NCBI GenBank assembly: GCA_947034895.1
Contig: OX344765.1
Coordinates: 44,335,001 to 44,399,000, forward strand
From: Rhytidiadelphus loreus
Taxonomy: Eukaryota; Streptophyta; Bryopsida; Hypnales; Hylocomiaceae
Length of the DNA: 64,000 nucleotides
Reading direction: 5' to 3'
Below, piece by piece: positions 1-11,523 of the stretch (positions are counted from its first letter, which is position 1; every line of letters begins with the position of its first letter). The notes beneath the pieces are model-generated. The model was not told where the DNA came from and searched no databases. It was given only the letters and a program-made list of their open reading frames with translations. A program made the position numbers and the translations under genes.

Positions 1-547
1 TGGGAGTTCCCGCCTTTCCAAGGAAGCAAGTCCAGTGTAGCTAATTAACTTTTCTAAATCATTCTCCTCGTAATCTTGACTTTAGTGATTCTAGCAAGAA
101 AATTATAACACCCACATACATATGTCATTGACCATAAATTTATCAAGTACAACTTGTTGAAGAGATCCATTCCATAATATTTCCTTGAAATTGGTAAAAA
201 AACATTTCATACTAGTATTCAATTGCACTACATTTGCAGTAACACAAATATGGTGCAAATGAATTAGAAAAATGTAACTTATAGGTTTGAGAGGATTTGA
301 GGTTCCATATAGTGACAAAATTGCAAGTCGACAATCCTACTCTAAATGAGGCTAACTACACTTAGATTCTGCAAGTTCAACGTTTTATACCATATGTGTA
401 TAGTTTGGGTGCTTAATGGACAATATAACAAGGAGAGATCTTTCATACTGGCATTTGAAGGTCTTGTTTTTTTTCTTCTTTATAACGATACTAAAAATTA
501 TAGCCAAATTTTTTTCTGAGGTTTAGATTATATGGACCACCTTGCAG
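1..547. other. Left edge, probably intron of the coiled-coil gene
   Basis: AT-rich DNA ending in a plausible splice acceptor (a pyrimidine-containing stretch then TTGCAG at 542-547). It is likely intron or upstream sequence of the gene whose exons start at 548. No earlier exon could be established. Confidence 0.4.
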
Positions 548-3500
548 GTTGGTTGAAGAAGCAGCAAATGTAGAGAGAATAACAAACTTGAAGGCGAGAG
601 TGAGTATGCTTGAATGTGAGAGGGAAAGAGAGCAAGTTTCTACCCTTGAAGCTTCAAAAATTTACGACAAGAGCGACGAGATGATGCGAAGGATTCAACA
701 GTTAGAACTAGCATTACAACAAGCCCATGAAGATTACAAGATCCTTAGTAATGGTGGGTAATATACTCTAATAAAATATAAACATTGACCAATATGAAAG
801 CAATCGTGATAAACTTATTTAGGGCCTTCACATATTTACATTGTGATGGTCACCAAAAAATCAAGATTTTTACCTCAAAAGTAAGGATTTGAAAATCTAA
901 AAGTCATAAACAATTCAGTATCTGATAGAACTTCCGCTCTTGAAAATAGAGACAAAGCAGTTGCACTATAAGAAGACCATTACGGATCGAGAAGATCGAG
1001 ACAATCACTATACGGAAAAGGAATTGGACAATAGAAAGAAATGTCCTGAAGATCTCCTTCGAGACTTAGAATGCGAAATTGACAAGAAGCGAAGCGACTT
1101 GGAGTTTGCTGAATTTAATATACAGGTCAAACATTATGTCAAACTATCCAGTACCACATACACATTGGATGGTTAGTATCATGCAGTTCACGGTCATTCT
1201 TGTTGATTGGATTTCTAGTGTTAGGAAGAGCACTAAATATTTTGATACTAGAATTTTAGCTACATGGCAAGAAAAAATTCTTAGCTAGTTTCATCAGAGG
1301 TTCTTTTGGAGGTAATTAGCCAAAATGTCAATTTAGTTAAATTGGTGATAGTCTATTACTTTGGCGCAATTCAAGTTGGTCAATGTGAAACCAAAATTTA
1401 TACCCATCTTAGTTTTGGGCCTAAAATTAGACTATTATCAATCTATCAAATTTGATATTCCAATTTGTTACTATGAAAATAGAAAATGACAAAGTTACAA
1501 AATCACAAAATTCTCCAAAATGTACTACTTTTATCAAAATATTTATCAAAAGTTAAAGGCTTCAAAAATTTACCAAATTTATAAAAGACATAAAAATCAT
1601 TGAAGAAGAGTGTTATTTTCAGTGAATTAGGGAGGGAAGTTTATATCAAATTCATTTCTTCACAATTACTTAATCCCTAAAGTTCCAATTGTTTCTTAGA
1701 AAACCTTTGACACTTCAAGCAAGTTCTTGTGATTTCAATCTTTAGCATGAATTTTTCAAAATATTCAAAATAAAAACATAAATAAACTTTTTAGAAATAT
1801 AATTTTTATTTTAATGCACCCAGGAGCAAAATTTATGCCACATAGAGCTCAAAAACAGTCAAGAGCAGGCAACAAAAAAAATTGAAATAATTTTTTTTAT
1901 ATATTATATTTTTATCTATTTGAAAATATTTGTTTCTTTCCATTTGAATAAGTGATGAGAAAGTTATGGAGCATCTTGTTTTACTAGCAATCAATGCATG
2001 TACTTGAAAAAATAAATGTATTTGATTTGATTTGATTTTGAATTCAATTTTCACATTTTCTATAAAAAAATTCACATTTTGTATTTGCTTCTATTTAATG
2101 GGTTTTTAAAGAATGAAAATACTTTTTGAGACTTAATATAATTGTGTTGTCAAAGTCATTGGAATTTGTTTTCCTAATCTCTCAACTCAATTCTTCTTGA
2201 TAAAAATTCAAAATTCAAAATTTGTAGTGTAGAAGTTTTAAGTTAAGAAGATTCAAAGTCCTGTATATTAGTTTACTATGGCGCTCCAAAACTATGTTTT
2301 CTTCACTTTGAATGCACATATCTTATAGTATATGCAATCAAAGTTTCCAAAATTTCTTTCATACATTCTCCTACTAGTCCTTTGAAAGATCCTATAGTTA
2401 AATATCTCGTTAAATATGCAAAAGAAATCCTTAAATTTGTTGTTCTTTGCACTGGAAATGGTGGTTTTGAGTAGTTTTTGACACCAAATAAAAGGCCTAC
2501 AAACTTTACATTACATTATTATGTCAAGATCTACCATTAATTTACCAATTCAAAGGAATTAAGAATGTATTAATAATTTTTATTAATAAATTTAAGATAT
2601 AGGAAACAAATCAATACTCATCTATTTTTTGTTTCCATTTGTCTAAAATCATTGAAATTACAACATTTTTTGCATTTATATGACACAAGAGTTTGAAATT
2701 CATTAGTTGTCATAGTTGAAGTTACAATTTTGCTTATTGTATTGTATTTGTATTACGGGTTGTATATGTTTCAACAATTTAGAAGATTTTACTTTTATTC
2801 CTTATTTAAAATACTCAGAAAATTTAACCAACAAAAAAGAATAATTTTCTTACATCAATGTGAACCATCTTATTGATTAATCCTTTAGAGATCAAGAGGT
2901 ATAAATTGAACTAAATTTTTGTAGTTTTAAGTAACCCTACTAGTTTGAATTTTGGGTCCAATTTATAGACTAAGATATATAATTTACTTCACTAAATGTC
3001 GTGATTATGTGATATAACATTTTAGGATTAAGTTTTTTGAACTTTTGCAAGGTTTTCCTCATAAACATTCTTTGTATTTATTTCTATTCTATAAAATATA
3101 AATATTTATTCATGAATAATATATTCTTCAATATAAAATTATATTAAAACTAAATAATATTAAAAGTTGACATAAAATGATGTCCTCACAGAGAATAGTA
3201 GAAAAGTATGGGAGATGCATTAAAGGGCAACAAATAAGATCAACACTTGTTGATGGCTCAACAATTGGGCCACCAAATATATGTAGCAATGTTACTCCTT
3301 CACTAGAATTTATTCACTTAAAAACGGGTCATTTAACAGAAGCACCCTCTGAGGTATGATAAGATTCTAATAATATTTTATTTGTGTAGGCTTATGTAGT
3401 AGGCATTTATTAATTTTTTTATATTTAGCGAATTGATGCTATGAAAATGACATTATTAAATCCAACTTATTCATTTAAGATTAATTCTTGGTAATAAAAA

Positions 3501-6500
3501 ATGGTCATTTTTACAACATCAAGACCAATGGGACCCCAATTACTTTGTATAGTAGAGCAAGTAGGAAAAAACTTGCCGCAAATTATTATATGTGAAGTTG
3601 GCAAGCTAGTAAGATAAAAATACCCAAGGATGAGTATTTTATTCAATATAAATGTGGATTTTTCGTTTCATTTTGTGTTATCATTTACAATCACACATTC
3701 AAAACTTAAAGATAGTCCATAAAAAGGTCAAACCAAAACTTATTAAACAAAAAAGAATTTAAATTAAAAGATATATGGTCTTTAGATATTCTTAGCTTCA
3801 AATGAAAAAATATCTTAGATTTGGTTGATGTCAAAACCATTATTGGTATAAGCATTTAAACATATCTTTGAATTTTAAACTCTATAAAATTTGTATATCT
3901 CTTATAATAATTATATTTTAAAAAGATTCATTCAACAAATGTAATGTTGCTTTAGTTTTATCATTTTTTTAATCAATTTATGATACTAAATAAATTATAT
4001 ATAATATTTTAAAATGCACTCTAGTTTGTATAAACCATTTTTTTGAGCCAATTGTATAAGTTTTGTTGACTAAACTTAAATACAAGACTTATACATGCCA
4101 TCATTGTCAATAGTGTTCTCTATTGCATAGATGTATTGTCACCACGTGCAATCTAAGACAAAATGTTTAGAAACTTACATTTTTCTAGGGTAGTTAACAT
4201 CCTTTCTCATGCTGTAGACAACAACCAATCCTTCTGAAAAAGATTCTTCAAGTTACTTGCCTTTTGGAAATGATGGATCTAAATGTTGTCTTCCTTCATG
4301 TTTTCACAAATACTAGTTATTATATTGTATAATTTACAATTATATATACATTAAAGCAATTCACATACTTTACTTAAGTTATCAAAGTAAGATTTAGGAT
4401 CTTATATATGACAACCACTTTAAAATTGTGAAATTATACTTCATGACTTTTAACATTTATCTTACATATTACATCAACATTTAATATACTAAAGAATGCA
4501 AAGAGTAAATTAATATTTCAAACCAATTAACATCTGAACATATAATCAAAGTAGGACTTATTCAAAGTATATGTTCTAAAGATTATTATCACTAATAATT
4601 GATTAATTAATTATTTTTAAAATTGAATATAAAACAAAAAATATTATCAACTTCCATCAATAATTTATTTTTAGAAATCTCAAATTAGAAGCCTCTAACT
4701 TTATTAAAATTCATATAATTTAAAATAAATATTCTAGTAATCTATAGGCTAAAACTATGAAGTTCTAATATGAACATCAAATTTTTAGTGTTTCATTGGT
4801 ATTACAAATTTTTGTAAATAGTGATTTTAAAAGATATAAGAGACTTCAATTTCTTGTAAAATTTGTTTTTCTTATAAAATATAGTGAAATTAATAATGAG
4901 ACATCAACATTTAAAAGATATAAAATTTTCTTATGCATTCAACACTCGGGGGGTGCACTTAGTTCTACTATAACAAACCACTTGCAAACAAGTGTTTTCT
5001 AATCAACTATAATTTCAACCTAAAATTTTGAACATTGTTTAATAATGACTATAGCTTTCTTTTGCGAAAATTTCCAACTCAAAGAAAATATGAAATGATT
5101 TCTAGAAGAGGTTGAAAATGAACTAAAATGACATGTTTTTCAACACAAATAATTATAGAGGAACATTTAGATGACCATTGAGTCAATATTCAACTCAAAA
5201 TGAGCGTTCAATAACGAGTTATTTTTAGGAATTTTTTGTTCATTTTTTAGAGAATTTTTTCTTATATAATATAGGGGTGTGAAAGTTATTTTTCAATTCT
5301 ACAATGTATCTTTTTACTTCAAAAATTTGTAACTAATTATTATTAACAAATAAAAATATCAATAATTCAAAACATAAACTTTCAAAGTAGGAAAATCTAT
5401 TCATATTTTTTTAATTTAATTTTATTTAAAATTCAAAAAGTATATAGGGGTCCAAAGTTTTGTTCGCACGTGGTTTCTAATGGACTCACACTCTAAATGA
5501 CCCCCCCAAGATTCAACAATATCCATCACTATCTTCCTAGAAGCTTCTAATTCGATGAAAAATGAAATATATGCAACATATATATGTAGTACACTCAAGG
5601 ATTAAAAGAACCCATCCTAACTATGAATTTGACCATTTCACGCATATTATAAATACTTTTAAGATATAAAAATATATAAAATCAAATATGACAAAAATCA
5701 CCAAAGTAACCTTACTCCTTTTAATTCAATATTGTCTATCATATAAAATCGTGTACTGTTATAGAATTAAAATTGGTATATATAGACCCATTTAATATTG
5801 GACATTAAATTTGAAACTAATGAAAAATTCAACTATATTGAAAAATAACTCTATAATATTTCTAAAGTTATTGAAAAATTATTGAAAATTCAAGCTAGCA
5901 CAAGAATTTTATGAGATGCAAAACTCAACACCAAACTCTTGACCATATTATATTTAGAGCTTGAAATTAATAGAAACTCTAAATGATACCTAATGCAAAA
6001 CTCATTGAGTTCTTAATAGATATCTTTGTTAATCATAAATTTTAAGGATTGAATGCCATGTATATTTTTACTCCTTATTCAAATTCAAAATTTTAATTAA
6101 AGAATTACATGTGAATCAACTTTAAACTATTATTAATTTCTATTAAATACCTTAAAATTTAAAATACAATTACTATTGCTTTCATTTTTATAGAGAAATT
6201 TTATATATTGCTGAACTAGAGTTATTTGCAAATTATGTGTAGGATTGATTGTTTTAAGGATCTTCTACTTAATAGATGTACCTAAAATAATTACAAATTA
6301 TAATTTATTAGGTGTTAGATTTGCATTGTATCCACTTCAAATATACCAGTAATTATTTTATAGTATTTTATAACTAGTTATTTGTCAATCTATAGTATAG
6401 TCATAAAATCTTTAAGAATTTTTTATAATTCAAATTTCTAGAAACTTGAATATGGGTTATAAAATAAAATTTAGTAGAGTATATAAATCACGAATTTCAA

Positions 6501-8110
6501 ATAAAATTATAAATTATATATAGAGTATCCATACATTTAGATCTACATTTTAACAAAAAATGTTTTTCAATAATATTTTTTAATCAAAAATTAGAAATTC
6601 CATATAAAAGCACTACAAGAGAAAGGGGTGTTTTAAGTATAGTCCTAGAGATAACATTTTAAGTAATGACCTTTTCAGGAGATTTTCAGTAAGAATTTAC
6701 AAGATATTTGTGTCTTTCTAGTAAATTTTACTAGAAACCCATCTTTACATTAAAGTAGGGTCTTAGGATTCCAATTGTTTCAAGAAGAGGCTTTAGTTTT
6801 TAATGAAAACTTCCAAGCAAAAATTGATTAGAAAATTATTATTGAGTATATTATAAACATAGTCAAAGTTTAAAACTTTGTATGGGCAATTTCAAAACTT
6901 GTAGATTATACTTGACTAATTTGAATTCATTAAGCTTGAAAGCTCCTATTCCTTATTTCTCAAATAACTTTGAAAAAAATCTCTTGCATAGCAAAATCCA
7001 TTTTTTTTAATAATTTGTTAGGTTTCTTTGTAATCAAATATTCAGATCTTGAACATTATGGTGTAGAGAATTTTGAATGAAATATTTTTTGCTCCTTTGA
7101 ATAACTCATTCTAACAATTTTGATTTATTGTGATCATTCTAGATTTCACTATAAGAGAAAGGATGGTATTAAAGATGACTAATTAGTAAAAATTACTAAA
7201 ATGTTGTTTCTAATGTTAAAAAGTCAAGCTAATTGCGTATAATAAGTTTATGTCAAGTTCATCATACTAATCAATCAAATTTTTTCTTAATGGTCGTTGG
7301 TCATTGGTTATTCAAAAATTGTCCTTTAGGGTCATTGATTACTATATATACACTTCATATCCTATAAATTCAAGATTTTTCATTTCACATAATTCTGAAG
7401 CAAGATATAGCAAGTTACTAATAAGGTTTCTCACCTCTAAGCATTAGATGAGGAATTCAAACCCCATGGCTTGTGTTTTTTTATTTTTTGGTAATTAATA
7501 CTATCAAGACATGCAAAAATTGATTGAATTAACATAATGTAGGTATTTGAACACCTAGGATTGAAAGAGTGTCACTATGTATTTGTTCCTTGCTTGAGTC
7601 ACTTGCCCTTCCCAGGCCATTTGAGGATGGGTTCTTGTTCTTATTTTCGTGCAACATTTTCCTTTACTCGTGTCAGAAAAAAAAAGAGTGTTATTATTTG
7701 AGGCATCAATGCTCTAAGTAGCATTTATATTTGTTTGTAAGAACATCTGATTATTATTGTATTTCCAAAGGAAGTGATGAAATTATGAGTAGACTTGCAA
7801 ATTCAAACTAATAGACTTTTACTTGCATTTCTTTATGTAGGCACAAAATTGCATGGACAACAATAAGAGGACATGCCCTCCTCCTTTGAATGAAAGAGAA
7901 TCAAAATCTTGTCATCAGCCTATGATTGTCTACCAACATATGCCAAGGCCATGCACACGTGATGAAGAAATTCAAACAGAATCTCCCATGATCAAATTTG
8001 AAGAGAAGAAACGTCACTTATCAGAATCTCCCATGATCAAATTTGAAGAGAAAGAACGTCACTTATCTGGACATGGCCCTTATCGAGTTGATCGAATCAA
8101 AGGTTATTAG
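548..8110 (+). CDS. 3' end of an unrecognised multi-exon coiled-coil protein gene
   Basis: Four exons join in one open frame: 548-753, 950-1125, 3192-3353 and 7841-8110 (TAG stop at 8108-8110). Each junction has AG acceptor and GT donor dinucleotides, and the phases agree: exon 1 ends one base into a codon, and exons 3 and 4 start at phase 0. About 270 residues are visible; the N-terminus lies left of the window. The first ~125 residues are rich in E, K, R, L and Q with a heptad-like pattern (for example RITNLKARVSMLECERERE), so a coiled coil is likely. Later residues look unstructured, with a PPP run and a duplicated 15-residue motif just before the C-terminus. Introns 2 (2.1 kb) and 3 (4.5 kb) are long, and intron 3 carries a MITE. 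I do not recognise the family. Intact frames across four exons argue for a real gene rather than chance ORFs. Confidence 0.6.
1810..1990 (+). repeat. Dispersed repeat R2, copy 1
   Basis: Part of this stretch in intron 2 is recognisable in reverse complement at about 59265-59460. Examples are the GCACCCAGGAGCAAAATTTA region and the CATTTGAATAAGTGATGAGA region. It is probably old non-coding retroelement DNA; the class is unknown. Confidence 0.45.
4945..5510. mobile_element. hAT-type MITE, copy 1 (566 bp)
   Basis: The element starts CTCGGGGGGTGCACTTAG and ends with the imperfect inverse CTAAATGACCCCCCCAAG. It is flanked by the identical 8-bp duplication ATTCAACA (4937-4944 and 5511-5518). An 8-bp TSD is characteristic of the hAT superfamily. 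There is no coding capacity. A second copy lies at 48722-49284 with the same ends and a different 8-bp TSD, which fixes the boundaries independently. It sits in the last intron of the coiled-coil gene. Confidence 0.85.
7393..7686 (+). mobile_element. Possible tRNA-derived SINE
   Basis: The head has a tRNA-like pair of internal promoter boxes: an A-box-like TAGCAAGTTACTAATAAGG and, about 50 bp later, a B-box-like GAATTCAAACCCC. The stretch ends in a short A-run at 7677-7686. A convincing TSD around the whole unit was not found. A shorter 3' part (~7570-7680) is flanked by an AAAGAGTGT-like repeat, so two overlapping insertions are possible. It lies in intron 3 of the coiled-coil gene. Confidence 0.3.
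7979..8068 (+). repeat. In-frame 45-bp tandem duplication in the last exon
   Basis: Two adjacent 45-bp units (7979-8023 and 8024-8068) encode ESPMIKFEEKKRHLS and ESPMIKFEEKERHLS. They differ by very few bases, one of which changes K to E. The unit is a multiple of three and keeps the frame open. Confidence 0.9.
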
Positions 8111-8415
8111 ATTATTATTATTATGCATAATAATCTTCAAAGACCAATCTGAATCTTGAGAACTTGAAAAATGTATTTGTAAGCCACATGTAGTTATAAG
8201 CAATGTTATGTGATGTGAATAATTATGGCTCAGAGGCAGATGGAGATCACCAATAAGATTGTTATATTTGTTGGAATGGAGATATTTCAAGAAATTGGCA
8301 TTCTTTTTAAACACTTGTTAGGAATATCAAATCTATATCAATCCTTTTTTTTAGACATATAATTTTAACCTCTAAAGTTGTTTCTCATTTAGAGGCCCCA
8401 AAATATTTCAAAATA

Positions 8416-8507
8416 CTAATCGCCAAGGATATTTCTTCTCGTTTCATGTATTTTTTTTGCTTATCAATGGAAATTGTCCATTTGCTTAAAAAAAAAAAAA
8501 AAAAAAC
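8416..8507 (+). mobile_element. Severely 5'-truncated LINE tail with poly(A)
   Basis: A 92-bp insert ends in about 19 A's (8488-8506) and is flanked by the 12-bp duplication TATTTCAAAATA (8404-8415 and 8508-8519). The sequence before the A-tail (TCAATGGAAATTGTCCATTT) resembles 49755-49780, which suggests a shared LINE 3' end. TSD plus poly(A) indicates target-primed reverse transcription. Confidence 0.7.
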
Positions 8508-8519
8508 TATTTCAAAATA

Positions 8520-10248
8520 TCCAAAGCAAAAACAAAACTAAAATCTTCATCTATATTTATATTTTAGCAAATTCAACAATAGAATCCTTTAGTTAACTTT
8601 TTAGACTATACTCCCCTAAAATTCCAAAATTAAAACCCTACCAATTGCAAGATCATGATGGGTTTTTTTTTATTTTTTAAATTCAACTCTTTCCAAATGA
8701 TTAAATTTTGTCTTTTGAACATTTAACCTCAAAATGTGTAGATCCTACAATTTGCAACTCTCTATAATATGTTGAAGAAATAAGTTGAAAATACATATAA
8801 AAAAATTTCAAGAAAATAAATTCATATTCATGCTTGAAAAAAATATTAGGTAGGAAAAAATTTAAAAAATAGATACTGATTCAAAATACTAAATTGTTAA
8901 GAATTTAGTTATAGAATTGAAAAATGTCAATACCAATGGTTGTAATGTTGTAATAAACAATCTACATCCTATGAATTTATTTTATTCCAAAATTATTGAA
9001 AGTTTATTTTAGAATAGAGATTCCATAATTGCCCGCAAACTAAAATTCTTCACAATTTCATTCCATTAATCAAAATAGAATGATTAAAAGCTATCTATGT
9101 ATACAAAAATCTAGAAAATCAATTTCAATTTTTTAATTGCAAAAAAAATGATTTTTCCTTATCAGCTAAGGCTGCTTAGTGTGAGAAAAAAACTACATAT
9201 TATACAATAATTTTTTAACCATGTTGTCAAAAGTTATGAAAATTGTTGGACCTTAAAGCTACTCCTTGACAATTTGGTGTGACCATTGAGATACTAGGAG
9301 TAGAAACATATTGATAGACCTGTATAGATATTTTTTTGGAGATCAACTTCCTGCAATGTGAAATCGGTGGAAAAAAAATGCACTAGAAGACAAGAAGACC
9401 CCACCAATTGTCTTGCCGGCCTTGATGAGTAGAAAAGAAGGATTTTATGTTTCATTGAAATTGGTAGACAACTCCATTGGTCAAGACTAGTCAATCTTGA
9501 GGGAATCAATATGTGGGGAATTCTTACTTGATCTCTCCCCCTTCTATTTGTCTCACATGGCAGGAAGCCCTAATATGCAAGTTATCTAGGATCCTTTCTT
9601 ACAAATGAGAATCCACTTTCAAAATCCAAGATGTGTATGAATATTTTAATTTATAAAGTATCAAGCATACTTAATATTTGGGATTTTTCAAAACATATGA
9701 AGTAATTCAAACACTAAAAAAGAATGAAAACCATAAGAATAAAAAGATAGATATTGTAATATGAAAGTTCCAATTACCTAAATTTTCAAATTGCTTTCCA
9801 TGAGCTCATAAAATTAAAAATTAAAAAATAAACTAGATTATAATACTCAAACTATTAATGAATTATAATTGAACTCAACCAAGTTCATTATCCAAATAAC
9901 AAGCTCTACAATAGGATCTACAAATAATTTTGAGGGGTGAGTCTATTCACATTGGGACTAGCCCTAATCCAATAGGCCCCATGATCTAAATGCTTTGATT
10001 ATCGAACCAATAGGTGCATTCTTCATATCTATAGTGAACAATGAAGTCATCTATTAGATACTTTTAATCTTTAAGGGCAAAACAAATTCAACACTTGCAT
10101 CCTTCAAGGGTTAAGCCCTTGAATTTGTTTAACCCTTGGAGGATGTAGGCAACCCCATGGAATCAAAGGGCAAACACTTTTCTTGAAATACATGGGGTTA
10201 CCCCCAATCTTTGGCAACACTTTTCTTGAAATACATTTCCATGATAAA
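8520..10248. other. AT-rich intergenic DNA
   Basis: No gene was recognised. It holds dispersed repeat R1 (8810-9250). A short direct repeat, ACACTTTTCTTGAAATACAT, occurs at about 10166 and 10218. The ORFs here are short and have no recognisable motif. Confidence 0.5.
8810..9250 (+). repeat. Dispersed repeat R1, copy 1
   Basis: Several blocks reappear in inverse order and complement at 61780-62270. They include the region around CAATGGTTGTAATGTTG, the region around TCCATTAATCAAAATAGAAT, and TTGTCAAAAGTTATGAAAAT near the end. The similarity is degraded, so this is an old dispersed repeat of unknown class. Confidence 0.5.
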
Positions 10249-11523
10249 CACTAGAAGAAAAACGTGTCCGCTGCAACCGGCCATATGCAACTCAAATGCA
10301 ACTAAGTGTCCTATATAACTATCTTGCAACTATAATTTTCTATAATTGCACCAACTTTAATGTGTATGTTGTTGTAGTTGTAGAGTAGTTGTTGTAGTTG
10401 CAGAGTAGTTGTAGAAAAAAATGTAGGAAAATGGAATTGTAACAGAGTAGGTATTTTACATCCTATATTCGTTAAAAGTGTCGATGTGGACAACTTTGCG
10501 TTATGTAGAATCCACAACTAGAATGCAACTAGAAATCAATTCAAAGACAACTAGAAAACAACTACAGAACAACCAAAATACAACTACTTTACAACTACAA
10601 GAAGACAAGTTTACTTTAATATAATTCGTGCATTTTATATATCCCATATCATTTGTCATACCTCCTGTCACCCCACTTGTATAAATAACTCGTCTTCTTA
10701 ACACCCTAAAATCACAATAAGTGGACTTTGGAACTACCTAACATATTTGTCCAGTATGGTAAGTATTGTATAATATATGGTGTATATTGTATGGTATATT
10801 ATATGTGTTGTATTATGTATGGTATATTGTGTATAATATGTTGTATATTGTATTATGAGTATACTAGTTGACCATCAATTGCAAATGAGTTGTAAAACAC
10901 TTGTATGCAATCGATTACAAGTTGCACAAATGTATCATCAAGATGCCTAGTAGTTGCAAATAAATTGTACTCATGATTCATGAATCACAAAAAAATTACA
11001 AAAAGTTGTACATATCCTATAAAGTAATCACAGTAGTCATAGAAAAGTCATAACCTAGTTGCAAACCAGTTGGTAAGAAGTGACAAACATGTCGTAAATG
11101 AGTTGCAAACTGTTTACATTGTCCCATAATCATTGTCCCATAATCATTCTCCCATAAACATTGTCCCATAATCATTGTCCAATAATCAAATATATACCTA
11201 AAGCAGTTGCTAAGTAGTTGAAATGAAGTAGCAGACCAATCGCATCAAAGTTGCAATGAAGTCACAAACAAGTTGCAACTTAGTTACCGACCTCAAAAAA
11301 CAGTGAATACCACGTAGGCAACCACATCATAAAGCGCATCGATGAAGTTCCACGTAAGCTACAGAATGCGGGACTAAAACGTTTTGCCTTGCAACTACGG
11401 TGCAACTAGAAAACTTGTCCATAGCAACTGGGGCCCTCCAAATTCTCACCAGTTGCAAATGTCCGATGCAACTAAAAACTAGTTGCTCTTTGTAGTTGCA
11501 AAACCCCTCATTTTCTTCTAGTG
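10249..11523. mobile_element. Non-autonomous CACTA (En/Spm-type) element, 1,275 bp
   Basis: The left terminus CACTAGAAGAAAAACG and right terminus TTTTCTTCTAGTG form the terminal inverted repeats. The element is flanked by the 3-bp duplication AAA (10246-10248 and 11524-11526), the expected TSD size for CACTA. Both ends are packed with short subterminal repeats of the AGTTGCAA type in both orientations, a hallmark of CACTA transposase-binding regions. The core contains a TATA-bearing block and a GTGTATATTGTATGG-type simple repeat. There is no transposase ORF, so mobility would depend on a helper element. Confidence 0.88.
10631..10687 (+). promoter_or_regulatory. Conserved TATA-bearing block, copy 1
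   Basis: A TATATCCCATAT motif is followed ~30 bp later by CCCCACTTGTATAAAT. The same arrangement recurs at 25181-25237 and 60063-60118. The first two copies are inside independent CACTA-type elements, so this is probably an inherited element promoter. Confidence 0.5.

Noticed and set aside
6611..7160. CACTACAAGAGAAAGG (6611) and CACTATAAGAGAAAGG (7149) as transposon ends
   Set aside because: Both look like left CACTA termini, but no matching right termini or TSDs were found nearby, so no element could be delimited.
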